A DNA stretch of 64,000 nt from Desulfoscipio gibsoniae DSM 7213 (GCF_000233715.2 NC_021184.1:806001-870000), one strand, 5' to 3'; shown: positions 7,542 to 17,238, counted from the stretch's first letter. Notes: generated by a model not told the origin, from the sequence alone. Translations and numbers: made by a program.

Positions 7542-9268
7542 GTGACCGTAGAATAGGCGTTTATATTTGTCACTGCGGCGGAAATATCTCCGATTACGTG
7601 GACGTGGAAAAGGTACGGCAGGCTGTGCAGAGCGAGCCGGGTGTGGTGGTAGCTAAAACCGCCATGTTCACCTGTTCCGACGCCACCCAGCAGGAGATGG
7701 TGCAGGATATTCAAGAGCAGCAGCTTGATGGGCTGGTGGTGGCGTCCTGTTCCCCCAAGCTGCACTTGTTCACCTTCCGGGAAGTGGCCAAACGGGCGGG
7801 TTTAAACCCTTACCAGTACACCCAGGTTAATGTACGGGAGCAGTGTTCCTGGACTCATACCGATGACTACGCCGGGGCCACGGCCAAAGCCATCCGCCTG
7901 GTGCGGGGCGGCATTGCCCGGACGCGGTTAACCGAACCTCTGCAGCCTATTAAAATTGACACCGTACCCAAGGTGCTGGTGGTGGGTGCGGGTATAGCCG
8001 GTATGCGGGCAGCCGTGGGTCTGTCGGACCTGGGCCTGGCAGTGCTGTTGATTGAGCGGGAACCTGTGGTTGGTGGTTGGGTGGCAGGTTTGGGTAATAT
8101 GTACCCCCATGGTAAAAACGGGCGTAAACTAATTGCCCAGCTGACTGAAGAAATAAAGCAAAGAAAGAATATCACCCTGTTCACCGGTGCCGAGCTGGTG
8201 GGAAAATCGGGCAGCATTGGCAACTTTAACGTGAAAATTCGGGTGGGTGGTAAAGGCGGCCAAAGTCAGGAAGACATAACCACCCAAGTAGGTTCCATTA
8301 TCGTGGCCGCGGGCTTCGACAATTACCAGCCTGCGGCAGGCGAATACGGCTACGGTATTGACGGGGTGCTCACCCTGGCGGAGTACAAGGAGTTGCTGGA
8401 TGGTGCTGCAGGCAAGTTATCTTACCACGGGCGTGAAATCAAAGACATGGTATATGTTTACTGCGTGGGCAGCCGGCAGCAGTCCGGGGAACACCCCAAC
8501 CGCTACTGCTCCCGTTATTGCTGCAACGCGGCGGTGCATGCTTCCATTGAGTCCGCCGGTAAAAATCCCGGTCTGCACCAGTACCACCTATTCAGGGATA
8601 TGCGTACTTACGGCAAGTTTGAGTTGCTGTACAGCCAGGCTAGGGAAAAGGGTGCCGTGTTCCTGCGGTTTGACCACCAGGAGCCCCCGACGGTGGAAAA
8701 GGGGGCGCACGGTAAGCTAACGGTTAAGGTCAAGGATTTATTGACCTACGGGGAGCAAATCGAGATTCCTGCCGATGTGGTGGTACTGGTGACGGGCATG
8801 GTACCCCGCAGCAACGCTAATCTGGTGGATGTGCTCAAGCTGCCCCTGGGGCAGGATAAATTTTTCAATGAAATACACCCCAAGCTGCGCCCGGTGGAAA
8901 CCGTGGTGGACGGCGTGTTTATTTGCGGCACCTGTCAGGGACCCAAGAATTCCTCGGAAAGCGTGGCCTCGGCCCTGTCGGCGGTGACCCAGAGTGCCTC
9001 TATTTTAAAGAAGGGCTTTGTGGAATTGGAGCCCCTGATTGCTGCGGTAAATCCCGATGTCTGCCAGTGGTGCGACGGGTGTGCTGATGCCTGCCCCTAT
9101 TCGGCCATTGAGCAGGTGCAGTATCAGGGCCGGGCAGTGGCAAAGGTGAACGAAGCGGTTTGTAAAGGCTGTGGCGGCTGCGCGCCGCTGTGCCCGAACG
9201 GGGCTATTAATCTCAAAGGCTATACGGATGAACAAATGAAATCCATGATCGATGCCTTTTTAACCTGA
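7538..9268 (+). CDS. hdrA: Heterodisulfide reductase subunit A (HdrA)
   Basis: 576 residues, close to standard HdrA. The N-terminal GVYICHCGGNISDYVD is the HdrA/QmoA opening. VLVVGAGIAGMRAAVGLSDLG near residue 147 binds FAD, and CVGSRQQSGEHPNRYCSRYCC is the central Cys block. The C-terminus carries two ferredoxin-type clusters, CQWCDGCADACP and CKGCGGCAPLCP. HdrA is the flavin hub that splits electrons between ferredoxin and HdrBC-bound disulfide or thiol chemistry. ATG 7538 overlaps the stop of the preceding fusion protein by four bases (ATGA), so they are coupled. Two HdrA-type proteins in tandem are also seen in QmoAB-like arrangements. Confidence 0.9.
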   Translation: MSDRRIGVYICHCGGNISDYVDVEKVRQAVQSEPGVVVAKTAMFTCSDATQQEMVQDIQEQQLDGLVVASCSPKLHLFTFREVAKRAGLNPYQYTQVNVREQCSWTHTDDYAGATAKAIRLVRGGIARTRLTEPLQPIKIDTVPKVLVVGAGIAGMRAAVGLSDLGLAVLLIEREPVVGGWVAGLGNMYPHGKNGRKLIAQLTEEIKQRKNITLFTGAELVGKSGSIGNFNVKIRVGGKGGQSQEDITTQVGSIIVAAGFDNYQPAAGEYGYGIDGVLTLAEYKELLDGAAGKLSYHGREIKDMVYVYCVGSRQQSGEHPNRYCSRYCCNAAVHASIESAGKNPGLHQYHLFRDMRTYGKFELLYSQAREKGAVFLRFDHQEPPTVEKGAHGKLTVKVKDLLTYGEQIEIPADVVVLVTGMVPRSNANLVDVLKLPLGQDKFFNEIHPKLRPVETVVDGVFICGTCQGPKNSSESVASALSAVTQSASILKKGFVELEPLIAAVNPDVCQWCDGCADACPYSAIEQVQYQGRAVAKVNEAVCKGCGGCAPLCPNGAINLKGYTDEQMKSMIDAFLT

Positions 9269-9273
9269 CTAAC

Positions 9274-9317
9274 TTGGCGTAAGTCTCCCACTTCTATAAA
9301 TGGGAGTACAACGCCAA
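9274..9317. other. Hairpin 1 in the hdrA - winged-helix gap
   Basis: TTGGCGT (9274-9280) pairs with ACGCCAA (9311-9317), and inside it CTCCCA pairs with TGGGAG. There is no T-run on either strand, so it is probably an mRNA-processing or stability hairpin, or part of a small mobile-element remnant together with the next hairpin. Confidence 0.5.
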
Positions 9318-9343
9318 CTAAGTCATGCATTTTGCAGTTCTAA

Positions 9344-9375
9344 AATTCAGGGGGAGTTGAATCTCCCCCTGAATT
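9344..9375. other. Hairpin 2 in the hdrA - winged-helix gap
   Basis: A perfect 13-bp stem, AATTCAGGGGGAG (9344-9356) with CTCCCCCTGAATT (9363-9375), six-base loop, no T-run. It lies 30 bases before the next start codon and could set differential expression of the downstream hdrCB genes. Confidence 0.5.
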
Positions 9376-9405
9376 AAGAACTTGCTTCAAAGGAGATTAT
9401 TTAAT

Positions 9406-9648
9406 ATGCAGGGTGCAGTGAGAGATTTACGGGAAGTTATTCGGGAAGAGATGTTCATGCGGGATAGAATACTGAAAATACTGCAAGACGGTCCTAAAAC
9501 GGTACCCGAAATCGCCGGAGCTCTGGGTTGTCCTTCCCATGAGGTAATGTACTGGGTGATGGGCATGCGCAAATACGGGCACGTGGCGGAAACAGAGGAA
9601 GAAGACGGCTTTTTTAAATACAAGGCTGTAACAGGGGAGGGAAATTAA
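9406..9648 (+). CDS. Small winged-helix protein in the Hdr cluster
   Basis: 80 residues from ATG 9406, which has AAAGGAG at eight bases; this is preferred over an in-frame start 24 bases earlier that would precede the binding site. MRDRILKILQDGPKTVPEIAGALGCPSHEVMYWVMGMRKYGHVAE is a helix-turn-helix plus wing, as in ArsR/LexA-like small domains. No metal-binding Cys motif is present. It is directly followed by hdrC (one-base junction). Its fixed place between HdrA and HdrC suggests either a DNA-binding regulator of the cluster or an adapter using the fold for protein contact. The exact role is unknown. Confidence 0.75.
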   Translation: MQGAVRDLREVIREEMFMRDRILKILQDGPKTVPEIAGALGCPSHEVMYWVMGMRKYGHVAETEEEDGFFKYKAVTGEGN

Positions 9649-9951
9649 ATGGCCCGGGTTAATCCCGAATTTGCCGGCGCGGTTAAGCAATCCGAGGCAT
9701 TTAACGCCTCGGCCTGTATGAACTGTGGTGTGTGCAGCGCTGTATGTCACATGGGTATTGAGCTGCTGCCCAGAAAACTGTTCAGGTATGTTTTGCTGGG
9801 TATTGAAGACAAGGTGTTGGCCAATGTGGAAACGATTTATTCCTGCCTGTTATGTAAAATGTGCGAGGTAAACTGCCCCGCTTCGGTGCATATTGCGGAG
9901 AATGTGCGGTTTTTGAGAAATTACATTAATAAAAAAGTCTATCAACTTTAA
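9649..9951 (+). CDS. hdrC: Heterodisulfide reductase subunit C (HdrC-like)
   Basis: 100 residues. Two ferredoxin-like motifs, CMNCGVCSAVCHMG and CLLCKMCEVNCPA, give two [4Fe-4S] clusters in the HdrC arrangement (C-x2-C-x2-C-x3-C twice). It is shorter than methanogen HdrC (about 180), but this compact form is common in bacterial Hdr-like operons. The ATG is immediately downstream of the winged-helix stop, with GGGAGGG in front. It transfers electrons between HdrA and HdrB. Confidence 0.88.
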   Translation: MARVNPEFAGAVKQSEAFNASACMNCGVCSAVCHMGIELLPRKLFRYVLLGIEDKVLANVETIYSCLLCKMCEVNCPASVHIAENVRFLRNYINKKVYQL

Positions 9952-9964
9952 GGAGAGTAAAGCC

Positions 9965-10921
9965 ATGCCGTTGCCAACTGGCGATACCATAGGAATTTTA
10001 GCGGATAATTTAGCCTTAAGGCAATCCGTACTGCCCATATCCGCCAAAAGCGCAACCAGGTGGGCCGCTGGCCTGGAACTGCCCCGGGGCGGTAAAACCG
10101 TGCTGTACACGGGGATGACGTACCAGCTGATCCCCTACATTGCCGCTATGAACAAAGCCCAGGAGGGTATTGAGGATTCTTTCTTAGTTAATTTTATCGG
10201 GCTGGGCCGGCGGATTAACAAATTAATTAATGTTTCCGGCTTGATGGCCAGGCCTTCCAAAAGCATGCAGCAGGTCTACAACCAGATACTGGTTAATATT
10301 GTCCGGCTGCTCAAGCAGGCGGGGGTTCAATTCGGCTATTTGTATGAAGACGAATTGTATTCCGGGGCGCTTATTTATGACCTGGGTATGGATCATGTAT
10401 TAAAGGAACACGCTCAAAAGGTATACGCGACTTTTAAAAAATACGGGGTAAAAAAAATAATCACCGTCGACCCCCATACCACTAACATGCTGCGCTCGGT
10501 TTACCCCACCATGATTAACGGTTACGATTTAACAGTGCAAAGCTACATGGAGGTACTTGTGGAGCGTAATCTGGAGCCTCGAAATAAACTGGATACGGAT
10601 GTGGTGATGCACGATTCCTGCGTGTATGCCCGGTATGAAAATGTATTAAACGAGCAGCGTACTTTGATGGCCAGGGCCGGGGTAACTATCAAAGAACCGG
10701 CCAATTCGGGCAAATTCACCATGTGCTGCGGTGGCCCTGCGGAGTCTTTGTTTCCCAAAAAAGCCAGGGCCCAGGCGCAAAAAAGGGTGGAGCAATTCAA
10801 AGAAGTGGCTTCGAATGCGGTAACCATGTGCCCCATATGCTATGTAAACCTGCAAAAGGCGGCCGGAGGAGCGGTGCAGTTAGAGGACATTTCGGGCTAC
10901 CTGGTACGCGCTTATTGTTAG
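9965..10921 (+). CDS. hdrB: HdrB-like CCG-domain protein with a degenerate first domain
   Basis: 318 residues. The second half has a complete CCG domain: HDSCVYAR, then CCGGPAESLFP, then MCPICYVNL, which in HdrB binds a non-cubane [4Fe-4S] cluster and reduces the disulfide. In the first half the expected Cys-containing motif is replaced by VLYTGMTYQL, with no Cys, so only one catalytic-type cluster is likely. This is closer to HdrD/GlpC-type single-site proteins than to canonical HdrB. ATG 9965 follows AAGGAG. The disulfide substrate in bacteria is unknown; with TusA and DsrE nearby, a protein persulfide or trisulfide is plausible (inference). Confidence 0.85.
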   Translation: MPLPTGDTIGILADNLALRQSVLPISAKSATRWAAGLELPRGGKTVLYTGMTYQLIPYIAAMNKAQEGIEDSFLVNFIGLGRRINKLINVSGLMARPSKSMQQVYNQILVNIVRLLKQAGVQFGYLYEDELYSGALIYDLGMDHVLKEHAQKVYATFKKYGVKKIITVDPHTTNMLRSVYPTMINGYDLTVQSYMEVLVERNLEPRNKLDTDVVMHDSCVYARYENVLNEQRTLMARAGVTIKEPANSGKFTMCCGGPAESLFPKKARAQAQKRVEQFKEVASNAVTMCPICYVNLQKAAGGAVQLEDISGYLVRAYC

Positions 10922-11110
10922 CACTACAGCCGGTGCGGGTGTTGAAAGTTGAAAATTTGCAGCTGAGAGTTGATTTAAAAGTTTGAGAGATGAGAATTGA
11001 AATTTGAAAGTCTGGATTTAAAATAAAAACGATCGTTTGGGAAATAACGCTCACAGTGACCAACTGTTTGGGGTTCCGACATTATTCAGTATATAAAGGG
11101 GTGAACGGTT

Positions 11111-11587
11111 CTGGATACTACTAAAAAAACCATCATTGTCTTCAGCGGCGATTTGGATAAAGTGATGGCGGCCTTTATTATCGCCAACGGGGCTGCAGCC
11201 ATGGGCGACGACGTGACCATGTTCTTTACCTTCTGGGGGCTGAATGCTTTGCGCAAGCCTGAAAACATCAAGGTAAAGAAAAGCTTTTTACAGGGGATGT
11301 TCGGAAAAATGATGCCCCGGGGTGCCGACAAACTGGGTATTTCCAAAATGAATTTCGGCGGCATGGGGGCGGCGATGATGAAAACCGTGATGAAGCAGCA
11401 AAACGTCACCACCCTGCCCGAATTGATACAGACCGCCAAAGAGCAGGATATTAAAATGATTGCTTGCACCATGTCCATGGATGTGATGGGCATTAGGGAA
11501 GAGGAGCTGATTGACGGGCTGGAGTTCGCCGGTGTGGCTACCTACCTGGGGGAGGCCGACGAGGCCAATGTGAATTTATTTATCTAA
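11111..11587 (+). CDS. DsrE/DsrF-like family protein (DsrE2 type) with a CTG start
   Basis: 158 residues. KKTIIVFSGDLDKVMAAFIIANGAAAMGDDVTMFFTFWGL is the DsrE fold's first strand and helix. Further on are MKMIACTMSMDVMG, with the active-site-type Cys, and a C-terminal EANVNLFI typical of DsrE2/peroxiredoxin-like proteins. The first in-frame ATG/GTG/TTG (TTG 11153) would delete the first beta strand. In the upstream open frame only CTG 11111 is available, seven bases after AAGGGGTGA, and a TGA at 11102 closes the frame. CTG initiation is therefore proposed. It follows hdrB after 190 bp of AT-rich, degenerate repeats of GTTGAAA. It is likely a sulfur-relay partner of TusA. Confidence 0.82.
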   Translation: MDTTKKTIIVFSGDLDKVMAAFIIANGAAAMGDDVTMFFTFWGLNALRKPENIKVKKSFLQGMFGKMMPRGADKLGISKMNFGGMGAAMMKTVMKQQNVTTLPELIQTAKEQDIKMIACTMSMDVMGIREEELIDGLEFAGVATYLGEADEANVNLFI

Positions 11588-11673
11588 TGAGCACTGCTTG
11601 GGCGGCGGTGGTACAATAAATAATACGTATAATCAGCCGCCATAAGGTTGAACAGGTAAAGGAGCAGTGTATT

Positions 11674-12372
11674 ATGGAGATAACTAAAACTAAACTCGCT
11701 GGTATGATTGATCACACTTTGCTTAAACCTACGGCTACCCGTGGGGACATTATTAAACTATGTGGCGAGGCCAGGGAATACAATTTTGCCGCTGTGTGTT
11801 TCAACCCCTACTGGGTGCCTCTGGCTGCCGGACAACTGGCGGGCTCGGGTGTGGCGGTGTGTACCGTGATAGGGTTTCCCCTGGGTGCCACCTCCACCGC
11901 CGCCAAGGCCGGCGAGGCCGCCCATGCTGTTCAAAACGGTGCCCTGGAAGTTGATATGGTTATTAATATCGGCGTTCTTATGGAACGCCATACAGAAATT
12001 GTGCTGGAGGATATCCGGGCGGTGGTGGAAGCGTCGCGGTCGCAAAACCCTGCATCCATCACCAAGGTAATTATAGAAACCTGTTATTTGAGCCGGGAGC
12101 AAAAAATATTGGCTTGCCAGCTGGCCGCCCGGGCCGGGGCACAGTTTGTCAAAACCAGCACCGGTTTTGGCCCGGGGGGCGCTGCGGTGGAGGATGTGGC
12201 ACTGATGCGGGCTGCTGTGGGGCCTGAGATGGGCGTCAAGGCTTCCGGGGGAATAAAAACAGCAGAGCAGGCCCTGGCCATGATCAAAGCGGGGGCCAGC
12301 CGGATAGGAGCCAGCGCCGGGGTGGATATAATGCAGGAATTGAAGGAATCCGCTTGCTCTTTCGCGAAGTGA
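11674..12372 (+). CDS. deoC: Deoxyribose-phosphate aldolase
   Basis: 232 residues, normal length. It starts [12 protein letters not shown] (family signature), then [43 protein letters not shown] with the Schiff-base Lys, and VKASGGIKT with the second catalytic Lys. It converts 2-deoxyribose-5-phosphate to glyceraldehyde-3-phosphate and acetaldehyde. ATG 11674 follows AAAGGAG. It is separate from the sulfur genes in function; it is co-oriented with the following HAD-YbaK gene, four bases apart. Confidence 0.95.
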   Translation: MEITKTKLAGMIDHTLLKPTATRGDIIKLCGEAREYNFAAVCFNPYWVPLAAGQLAGSGVAVCTVIGFPLGATSTAAKAGEAAHAVQNGALEVDMVINIGVLMERHTEIVLEDIRAVVEASRSQNPASITKVIIETCYLSREQKILACQLAARAGAQFVKTSTGFGPGGAAVEDVALMRAAVGPEMGVKASGGIKTAEQALAMIKAGASRIGASAGVDIMQELKESACSFAK

Positions 12373-12375
12373 TTT

Positions 12376-13596
12376 TTGAAAAAAATGTCGCAAAGGATGT
12401 GTTTAAAATTGTTGCAGGCGGCTCTGTTTGACCTGGATGGAACTCTACTGCAGGTACATACCCAAGATTTTATGAAGGAATATATTAAGGAGATAGCCCG
12501 TGCCGCGGCGCCGGTGGTTGACCCGGGCCGGTTTTCCAAGGCTCTTTGGGACAGCACCGGTGCTATGTTGGCCAATCGCGATGCGGCACTTACCAATGCT
12601 GAGGTTTTCTGGAACGATTTCCGTTCGCGTATGGCCGACTGCCACGAGGCCCTGGAGCCGCGGCTGAATGATTTTTACGCTAATGAATTCAAAAAGTTGG
12701 CCAGGGCCGTCGATACCTCTCCCCTGGCCCGGCAGGTAGTGCAGGCGGCTCTGGACCGGGGGTTGCGCATTGTACTGGCTACCAACCCGCTGTTTCCCCG
12801 CTCGGCTATTTTTGATCGCATGGCCTGGGCCGGGGTGGCTGATTTACCCTGGGAACTGGTAACCAGCTATGAAGATATGCACCACTGCAAGCCATACCCC
12901 GAGTATTTCCTGGAAATAGCCGTCCGGCTGGACTTGTCGCCCGGGGATTGTCTGATGGTGGGCAACGATGTTCCCAAGGACATGGCCGCAGCTGCTGTTG
13001 GTATGCAAACCTATCTGGTTACTGATTACCTGGTTAACCCTGATCAGGTTGATTACCGGGCGCTGGTCGACTGGTACGGCATGCTGGACGACCTGTGCCG
13101 CTGGTTTACTGATGGCGGCTGGGAGCAAGCCGTCTATGATAGCTTGGCGGTAGCCCGGGTGCGCCGGTATGTAAAGGAATTTGATGCCGGCCTTGCACCG
13201 CTGGTATTTAGTGAAGCCACCAGCACGGTGGAGGAGGCGGCCCGCGCTCTTGGTGTGGAACCCGGCATGATTGCCAAGACACTGTTATTCCGGGCTGGTG
13301 ATCAATACGGACTTTTTGTCGTAGCGGGGGATGTCCGGGTAAGTACTAAAAAAGTTAAAGCCCTGTTGGGCGGCAAGCCCAGGATGGCTACCCCGGAGGA
13401 GGTAGAGGAAATCACTGGCTACCGGGTGGGCGGGGTATGCCCCTTTGCCCTGGCCACAGATGTGCCGATTTATCTGGATGCGTCCATGCAGCGGTTTGAT
13501 GTGATTTACCCGGCTGCAGGCACCGCCCATTCCGCGCTGCCCATTACTTTTGAAAAATTAAAGGATATCACCCTGGGCACGGTGGTGGAATGTTGA
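12376..13596 (+). CDS. HAD hydrolase fused to a YbaK/ProX-type aminoacyl-tRNA deacylase domain
   Basis: 406 residues, two domains. Residues about 12-235 are a HAD phosphatase: FDLDGTLL (nucleophile Asp), LATNPLFPRSA (motif II), CKPYPEYF (Lys motif III), GNDVPKDMAAA (motif IV). Residues about 255-406 are YbaK-like: VFSEATSTVEEAARALGV, IAKTLLFRAG, VSTKKVKALLGGKPRMATPEEV, TGYRVGGVCPFAL, and the C-terminal GTAHSALPI. YbaK proteins hydrolyse mischarged aminoacyl-tRNAs. The fusion of a phosphatase with such an editing domain is unusual. The TTG at 12376 with GAAGTGA upstream and an internal TTG at 12409 behind AAAGGA are both possible starts. Probably cotranscribed with deoC. Confidence 0.85.
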   Translation: MKKMSQRMCLKLLQAALFDLDGTLLQVHTQDFMKEYIKEIARAAAPVVDPGRFSKALWDSTGAMLANRDAALTNAEVFWNDFRSRMADCHEALEPRLNDFYANEFKKLARAVDTSPLARQVVQAALDRGLRIVLATNPLFPRSAIFDRMAWAGVADLPWELVTSYEDMHHCKPYPEYFLEIAVRLDLSPGDCLMVGNDVPKDMAAAAVGMQTYLVTDYLVNPDQVDYRALVDWYGMLDDLCRWFTDGGWEQAVYDSLAVARVRRYVKEFDAGLAPLVFSEATSTVEEAARALGVEPGMIAKTLLFRAGDQYGLFVVAGDVRVSTKKVKALLGGKPRMATPEEVEEITGYRVGGVCPFALATDVPIYLDASMQRFDVIYPAAGTAHSALPITFEKLKDITLGTVVEC

Positions 13597-13895
13597 TTAT
13601 AAATAATAAAGTTAAAGTTAATGCGCTTAATGTTTTATATTGCTATATGATAATATATTGGAGCTAATTTTTAGTGTAAAATTGAAATAACTAAATTTTT
13701 ACAGCTAATTTAATATTGAATACGAATATGAATAGGGCAAACTAATTGGTGCCGGGGATTTATTTTTAGATTACTGACAGCTTAAAGCAGTTTTTGTGAA
13801 TATGAGCTGGGCGCCGGCGTGGCACCGCGTCCATATTAAGAAGGACAAAATTTGATTTTCCGGTTATTCTAATCTGATTGGGGGCATTTTGCCAG
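13597..13895. other. AT-rich intergenic region upstream of copA
   Basis: About 300 bases with no open frame. It is strongly AT-rich apart from a short GC-rich palindromic patch, GCGCCGGCGTGGCACCGCG-like, at about 13811-13828. No CsoR-type ATACCC site is seen here. It presumably contains the copA promoter. Confidence 0.5.
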
Positions 13896-16319
13896 ATGAG
13901 CAGCAAGAAAATAACCTTAAAAATAAACGGTATGGAGTGTGCGGCCTGCGCGGCCAGGATTGAGCGCCAGCTGAAAAAAACAGACGGGGTGGACGACGCC
14001 GCGGTTAATCTGGCTGCCGAAAAGGCTACCGTGCATTACGACCCGGAACGGGTGGGTGTCGACCAGCTGGTGCACACCATAGCAGACCTTGGTTTTCGGG
14101 TGCCCACCGAACGGGTGGATTTAAAGATCAGCGGCATGTCCTGCGCGGCCTGCTCGGCCCGGGTGGAAAGGACTCTGGGGGGGCTTCCCGGAGTGCTCCG
14201 GGCCAACGTCAACCTGGCCATGGAACGGGCGGCCGTGGAATACAATCCGGCCCAGCTCAGCCTGGCGGATATAAAAAAGGCCGTGGCCGACGCGGGATAC
14301 CGTGCTGAGGACGGTGACAAGCGTTTTGACGGGGACAGGGAAAAGCTGGAGCGGGAACGGGAAACCCGCCGCCAGCTGATGCTGCTGGTGATGTCCGCGG
14401 TGCTGTCGCTGCCCCTGCTCAGCATGATGTTCGGAGAGTTGCTTAACATTCACCTGCCCCAGATTTTACACAGCAAAGTGTTTCAATTCGCCCTGGCTAC
14501 GCCCGTGCAGTTTATCGCGGGTTACCAGTTTTACCGGGGCGCTTACAAATCTTTAAAACACGGCAGTGCCAATATGGATGTACTGGTGGCCATGGGCACT
14601 TCCGCCGCGTATTTTTACAGTGTGGGCACCACTTTCTTTTTCCCGGGCCATGTTTATTATGAAACCGGTGCTATAATCATCACCCTGATACTGCTGGGCC
14701 GGCTATTGGAGTCGGCCGCCAAAGGGCGTACTTCCGAGGCCATTAAAAAGCTGATGGGGCTTGCGGCCCGCACGGCCCGGGTGGTGCGGGACGGGCAGGA
14801 AATCGATATTCCCGTGGAGGACGTGCAGGTGGGCGATGTGGTGCTGGTGCGCCCCGGGGAAAAAATACCCGTGGACGGTGTTATCCGGGAAGGTGCGTCG
14901 TCCGTAGATGAATCCATGCTTACCGGCGAGAGTATTCCGGTGGACAAGCACGAAGGCGACGAGGTTATCGGCGGCACCATCAACAAGCACGGAGTTTTTA
15001 AGTTCGCGGCCACCAGGGTGGGCTCGGACACCGCCCTGGCCCAAATTATTAAAATTGTGGAAGAGGCCCAGGGTTCCAAGGCACCCATTCAGCGGCTGGC
15101 CGACGTTATTTCGGCGTATTTTGTGCCCGTGGTGGTGGGCATTGCCACGGTCACCTTTCTGGCCTGGTACTTTATCGTTGATCCCGGCAACCTGGCCCGG
15201 GCATTGATCAGCTTTATAGCTGTGCTGGTCATTGCCTGCCCCTGCGCTTTAGGTTTGGCCACGCCCACTTCAATTATGGTAGGCACCGGTCGGGGCGCTG
15301 AAAACGGCATTTTAATCAAGGGCGGTGAGCACCTGGAAAAGGCCCACGCCATCAACACGGTGGTACTGGACAAAACCGGCACCATTACCCGGGGTGAGCC
15401 TTCTCTTACCGACGTTATTTTAGCCGGGGACGCGTTTTCCGAAAATGAACTGCTGCAGCTGGTGGCATCGGCGGAAAGTGCCTCCGAACACCCCCTGGGG
15501 GAAGCCATTGTGCGAGGAGCTAAAGAGCGGGGTCTGACCCTGGTTGAACCGCAAAGTTTTGAGGCTATACCCGGTCACGGTATTACCGCTGTGGTCAGCG
15601 GGCGGGCGCTGTTGATAGGGAATCGCAGGTTAATGGCTGAACACCGGGTGGATACAGGTGTTTTAGATAAGCAAGTGGACGAACTGGAAGGGAGCGGCAA
15701 AACAGCCATGCTGGTGGCCGTGGACGGCCGGGCCGCCGGGATGGTGGCTGTGGCCGACACCGTCAAGGAGCATTCCGCAGAGGCCATCCGGGTTTTGCAG
15801 GATATGGGCGTGCAAACCATAATGATCACCGGCGACAACCGGCGTACCGCCGAGGCAATTGCCCGCCAGGTGGGCATTGCGCCCGAAAACGTGCTGGCCG
15901 AGGTACTGCCCCGGGACAAGGCCCGGCAGGTAAGTTTGCTTAAAGAGCAGGGCCGGGTAGTGGGAATGGTGGGGGACGGCATTAATGACGCCCCGGCCCT
16001 GGCCACCGCCGATGTGGGCTTTGCCATCGGCACGGGCACCGACGTGGCAATGGAGGCGGCGGACATAACATTGATGCGGGGTGACCTGCGGGACGTAGCC
16101 GCCAGCATCAGCCTGAGCCGCGGCACAATGCGCAATATCAAGCAAAACCTTTTCTGGGCGCTGGTATACAACTCCCTGGGCATACCGGTAGCCGCCTCCG
16201 GCTTTCTATCACCTGTGCTGGCCGGGGCCGCCATGGCCTTCAGCTCGGTGTCGGTGGTAACCAACGCGCTGCGGTTAAAACGTTTCGATCCTTACCGGGA
16301 ATTTCGGGCGGGCAAATAG
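13896..16319 (+). CDS. copA: Copper-exporting P1B-type ATPase
   Basis: 807 residues from ATG 13896; an in-frame TTG at 13878 is less likely. Two N-terminal heavy-metal domains with GMECAAC (near residue 12) and GMSCAAC (near 78). The membrane CPC motif is in [15 protein letters not shown] (C448/C450). The phosphorylation site is DKTGT (D492); [10 protein letters not shown] and [11 protein letters not shown] give the nucleotide-binding and hinge parts. [10 protein letters not shown] and [15 protein letters not shown] are the late membrane segments typical of Cu(I) pumps. It exports Cu(I) from the cytoplasm. It lies 10 kb from the CsoR-type gene rather than beside it, which weakens the idea that that repressor is a copper sensor. 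Confidence 0.95.
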   Translation: MSSKKITLKINGMECAACAARIERQLKKTDGVDDAAVNLAAEKATVHYDPERVGVDQLVHTIADLGFRVPTERVDLKISGMSCAACSARVERTLGGLPGVLRANVNLAMERAAVEYNPAQLSLADIKKAVADAGYRAEDGDKRFDGDREKLERERETRRQLMLLVMSAVLSLPLLSMMFGELLNIHLPQILHSKVFQFALATPVQFIAGYQFYRGAYKSLKHGSANMDVLVAMGTSAAYFYSVGTTFFFPGHVYYETGAIIITLILLGRLLESAAKGRTSEAIKKLMGLAARTARVVRDGQEIDIPVEDVQVGDVVLVRPGEKIPVDGVIREGASSVDESMLTGESIPVDKHEGDEVIGGTINKHGVFKFAATRVGSDTALAQIIKIVEEAQGSKAPIQRLADVISAYFVPVVVGIATVTFLAWYFIVDPGNLARALISFIAVLVIACPCALGLATPTSIMVGTGRGAENGILIKGGEHLEKAHAINTVVLDKTGTITRGEPSLTDVILAGDAFSENELLQLVASAESASEHPLGEAIVRGAKERGLTLVEPQSFEAIPGHGITAVVSGRALLIGNRRLMAEHRVDTGVLDKQVDELEGSGKTAMLVAVDGRAAGMVAVADTVKEHSAEAIRVLQDMGVQTIMITGDNRRTAEAIARQVGIAPENVLAEVLPRDKARQVSLLKEQGRVVGMVGDGINDAPALATADVGFAIGTGTDVAMEAADITLMRGDLRDVAASISLSRGTMRNIKQNLFWALVYNSLGIPVAASGFLSPVLAGAAMAFSSVSVVTNALRLKRFDPYREFRAGK

Positions 16320-16368
16320 GATAGGTACCGCTCGGTTCCGGGCCCTGCCCCGCCCCACGTTTTAACAT

Positions 16369-16695
16369 TTATTCTTTGTCATCGATGGGAAATATAAAAT
16401 GCAGCCAGTTTTGTCTCCCATGCAGTACCCTGGCAATTACAATACTATCCTCTAATACTCTATAAAATATACTGTACGGAGTTACTACAATACGCCTGTA
16501 CCCATATTGTGCGCCAGGTGCGTCTTCTTCAGGGATAACCGGCCCCATTTCAGGAAAATCCTTCAGCTTCTTTATACCTTTATATATACGTACTCGTAAT
16601 TTTTCTGCTGCCTGTTTATTATCTTGGGAGATATAAGTGAAAATGCTATCAATATCGTAATAAGCCATTTCAGATAGTACAATTTTTTTACTCAC
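16369..16695 (-). CDS. RelE/ParE-family toxin
   Basis: 108 residues. IVLSEMAYYDIDSIFTYISQDNKQAAEKLRVRIYKGIKKLKDFPEMG is the ParE helical hairpin; YRRIVVTPYSIFYRVLEDSIVIARVLHGRQNW is the closing sheet. ParE toxins target gyrase and RelE toxins cleave mRNA; the target here cannot be told. Its start overlaps the antitoxin stop by eight bases, the usual antitoxin-toxin order. Just downstream is the end of copA on the other strand. Confidence 0.88.
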   Translation of the reverse strand: MSKKIVLSEMAYYDIDSIFTYISQDNKQAAEKLRVRIYKGIKKLKDFPEMGPVIPEEDAPGAQYGYRRIVVTPYSIFYRVLEDSIVIARVLHGRQNWLHFIFPIDDKE

Positions 16696-16978
16696 TGTCT
16701 ATCCTCTTTTTTATTGCTGTAAAGGTTTCCTCAAAATCCCGCATAGGTGTCCCTGCAGCTATTTGACGGTCAACCTCAGACAACATTCGCCCCAACCGCT
16801 GTCGAGCCATCATCTTTTGAAAAGCTTCATGGCTCATTACCACCAAATCAGCTTCGCCGTTCTTGGTTACGACAACTGGAGCTTGGGTTTCGTGGCATAA
16901 CTTAGAAAAAGAATTATAATCATGACGGATTGCAGTTGAAGGCTTGATGTTAGTAATAATAAATTCTTGCCGGCTCAT
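16688..16978 (-). CDS. Phd/YefM-family antitoxin
   Basis: 96 residues from the ATG at 16978, which has AGAGGTGA upstream; longer readings begin before the binding site. IKPSTAIRHDYNSFSKLCHETQAPVVVTKNGEADLVVMSHEAF is the Phd/YefM DNA-binding fold, and the acidic C-terminal tail is the toxin-binding part. It probably autoregulates the pair. Confidence 0.87.
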   Translation of the reverse strand: MSRQEFIITNIKPSTAIRHDYNSFSKLCHETQAPVVVTKNGEADLVVMSHEAFQKMMARQRLGRMLSEVDRQIAAGTPMRDFEETFTAIKKRIDSE

Positions 16979-17198
16979 GAAATTCACCTCTTTAGCCATT
17001 ATTATGTCAATATTATAGCACTTGTTAATTAAATTCAACTGTGTTATCCGGAAGCGTTTGTAATACTGATATAGCATAAGGGCTTTTATTTCCATACATT
17101 GTAGCCCGCGGTGTCATAGAAAAAAGTAATAGTTTTTCGAATGAGATCATAAAATGTGGAAGGAAAATATATGAAAATGTAGAAATGAATAATATTAT

Positions 17199-17238
17199 CA
17201 CCAGGTGCAAACATAACTGACCTGGTGTTTTTGTTTTG
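17199..17238 (+). terminator. Intrinsic terminator upstream of cas6
   Basis: CACCAGGT (17199-17206) pairs with ACCTGGTG (17220-17227) and is followed by TTTTTGTTTTG. No plus-strand gene ends here, so it either insulates the cas operon from read-through or is what remains of a lost gene. Confidence 0.65.

Noticed and set aside
17025-17210. 61-codon minus-strand frame upstream of the Phd/YefM antitoxin
   Set aside because: No ribosome binding site and no family; it covers the antitoxin promoter region and a terminator.
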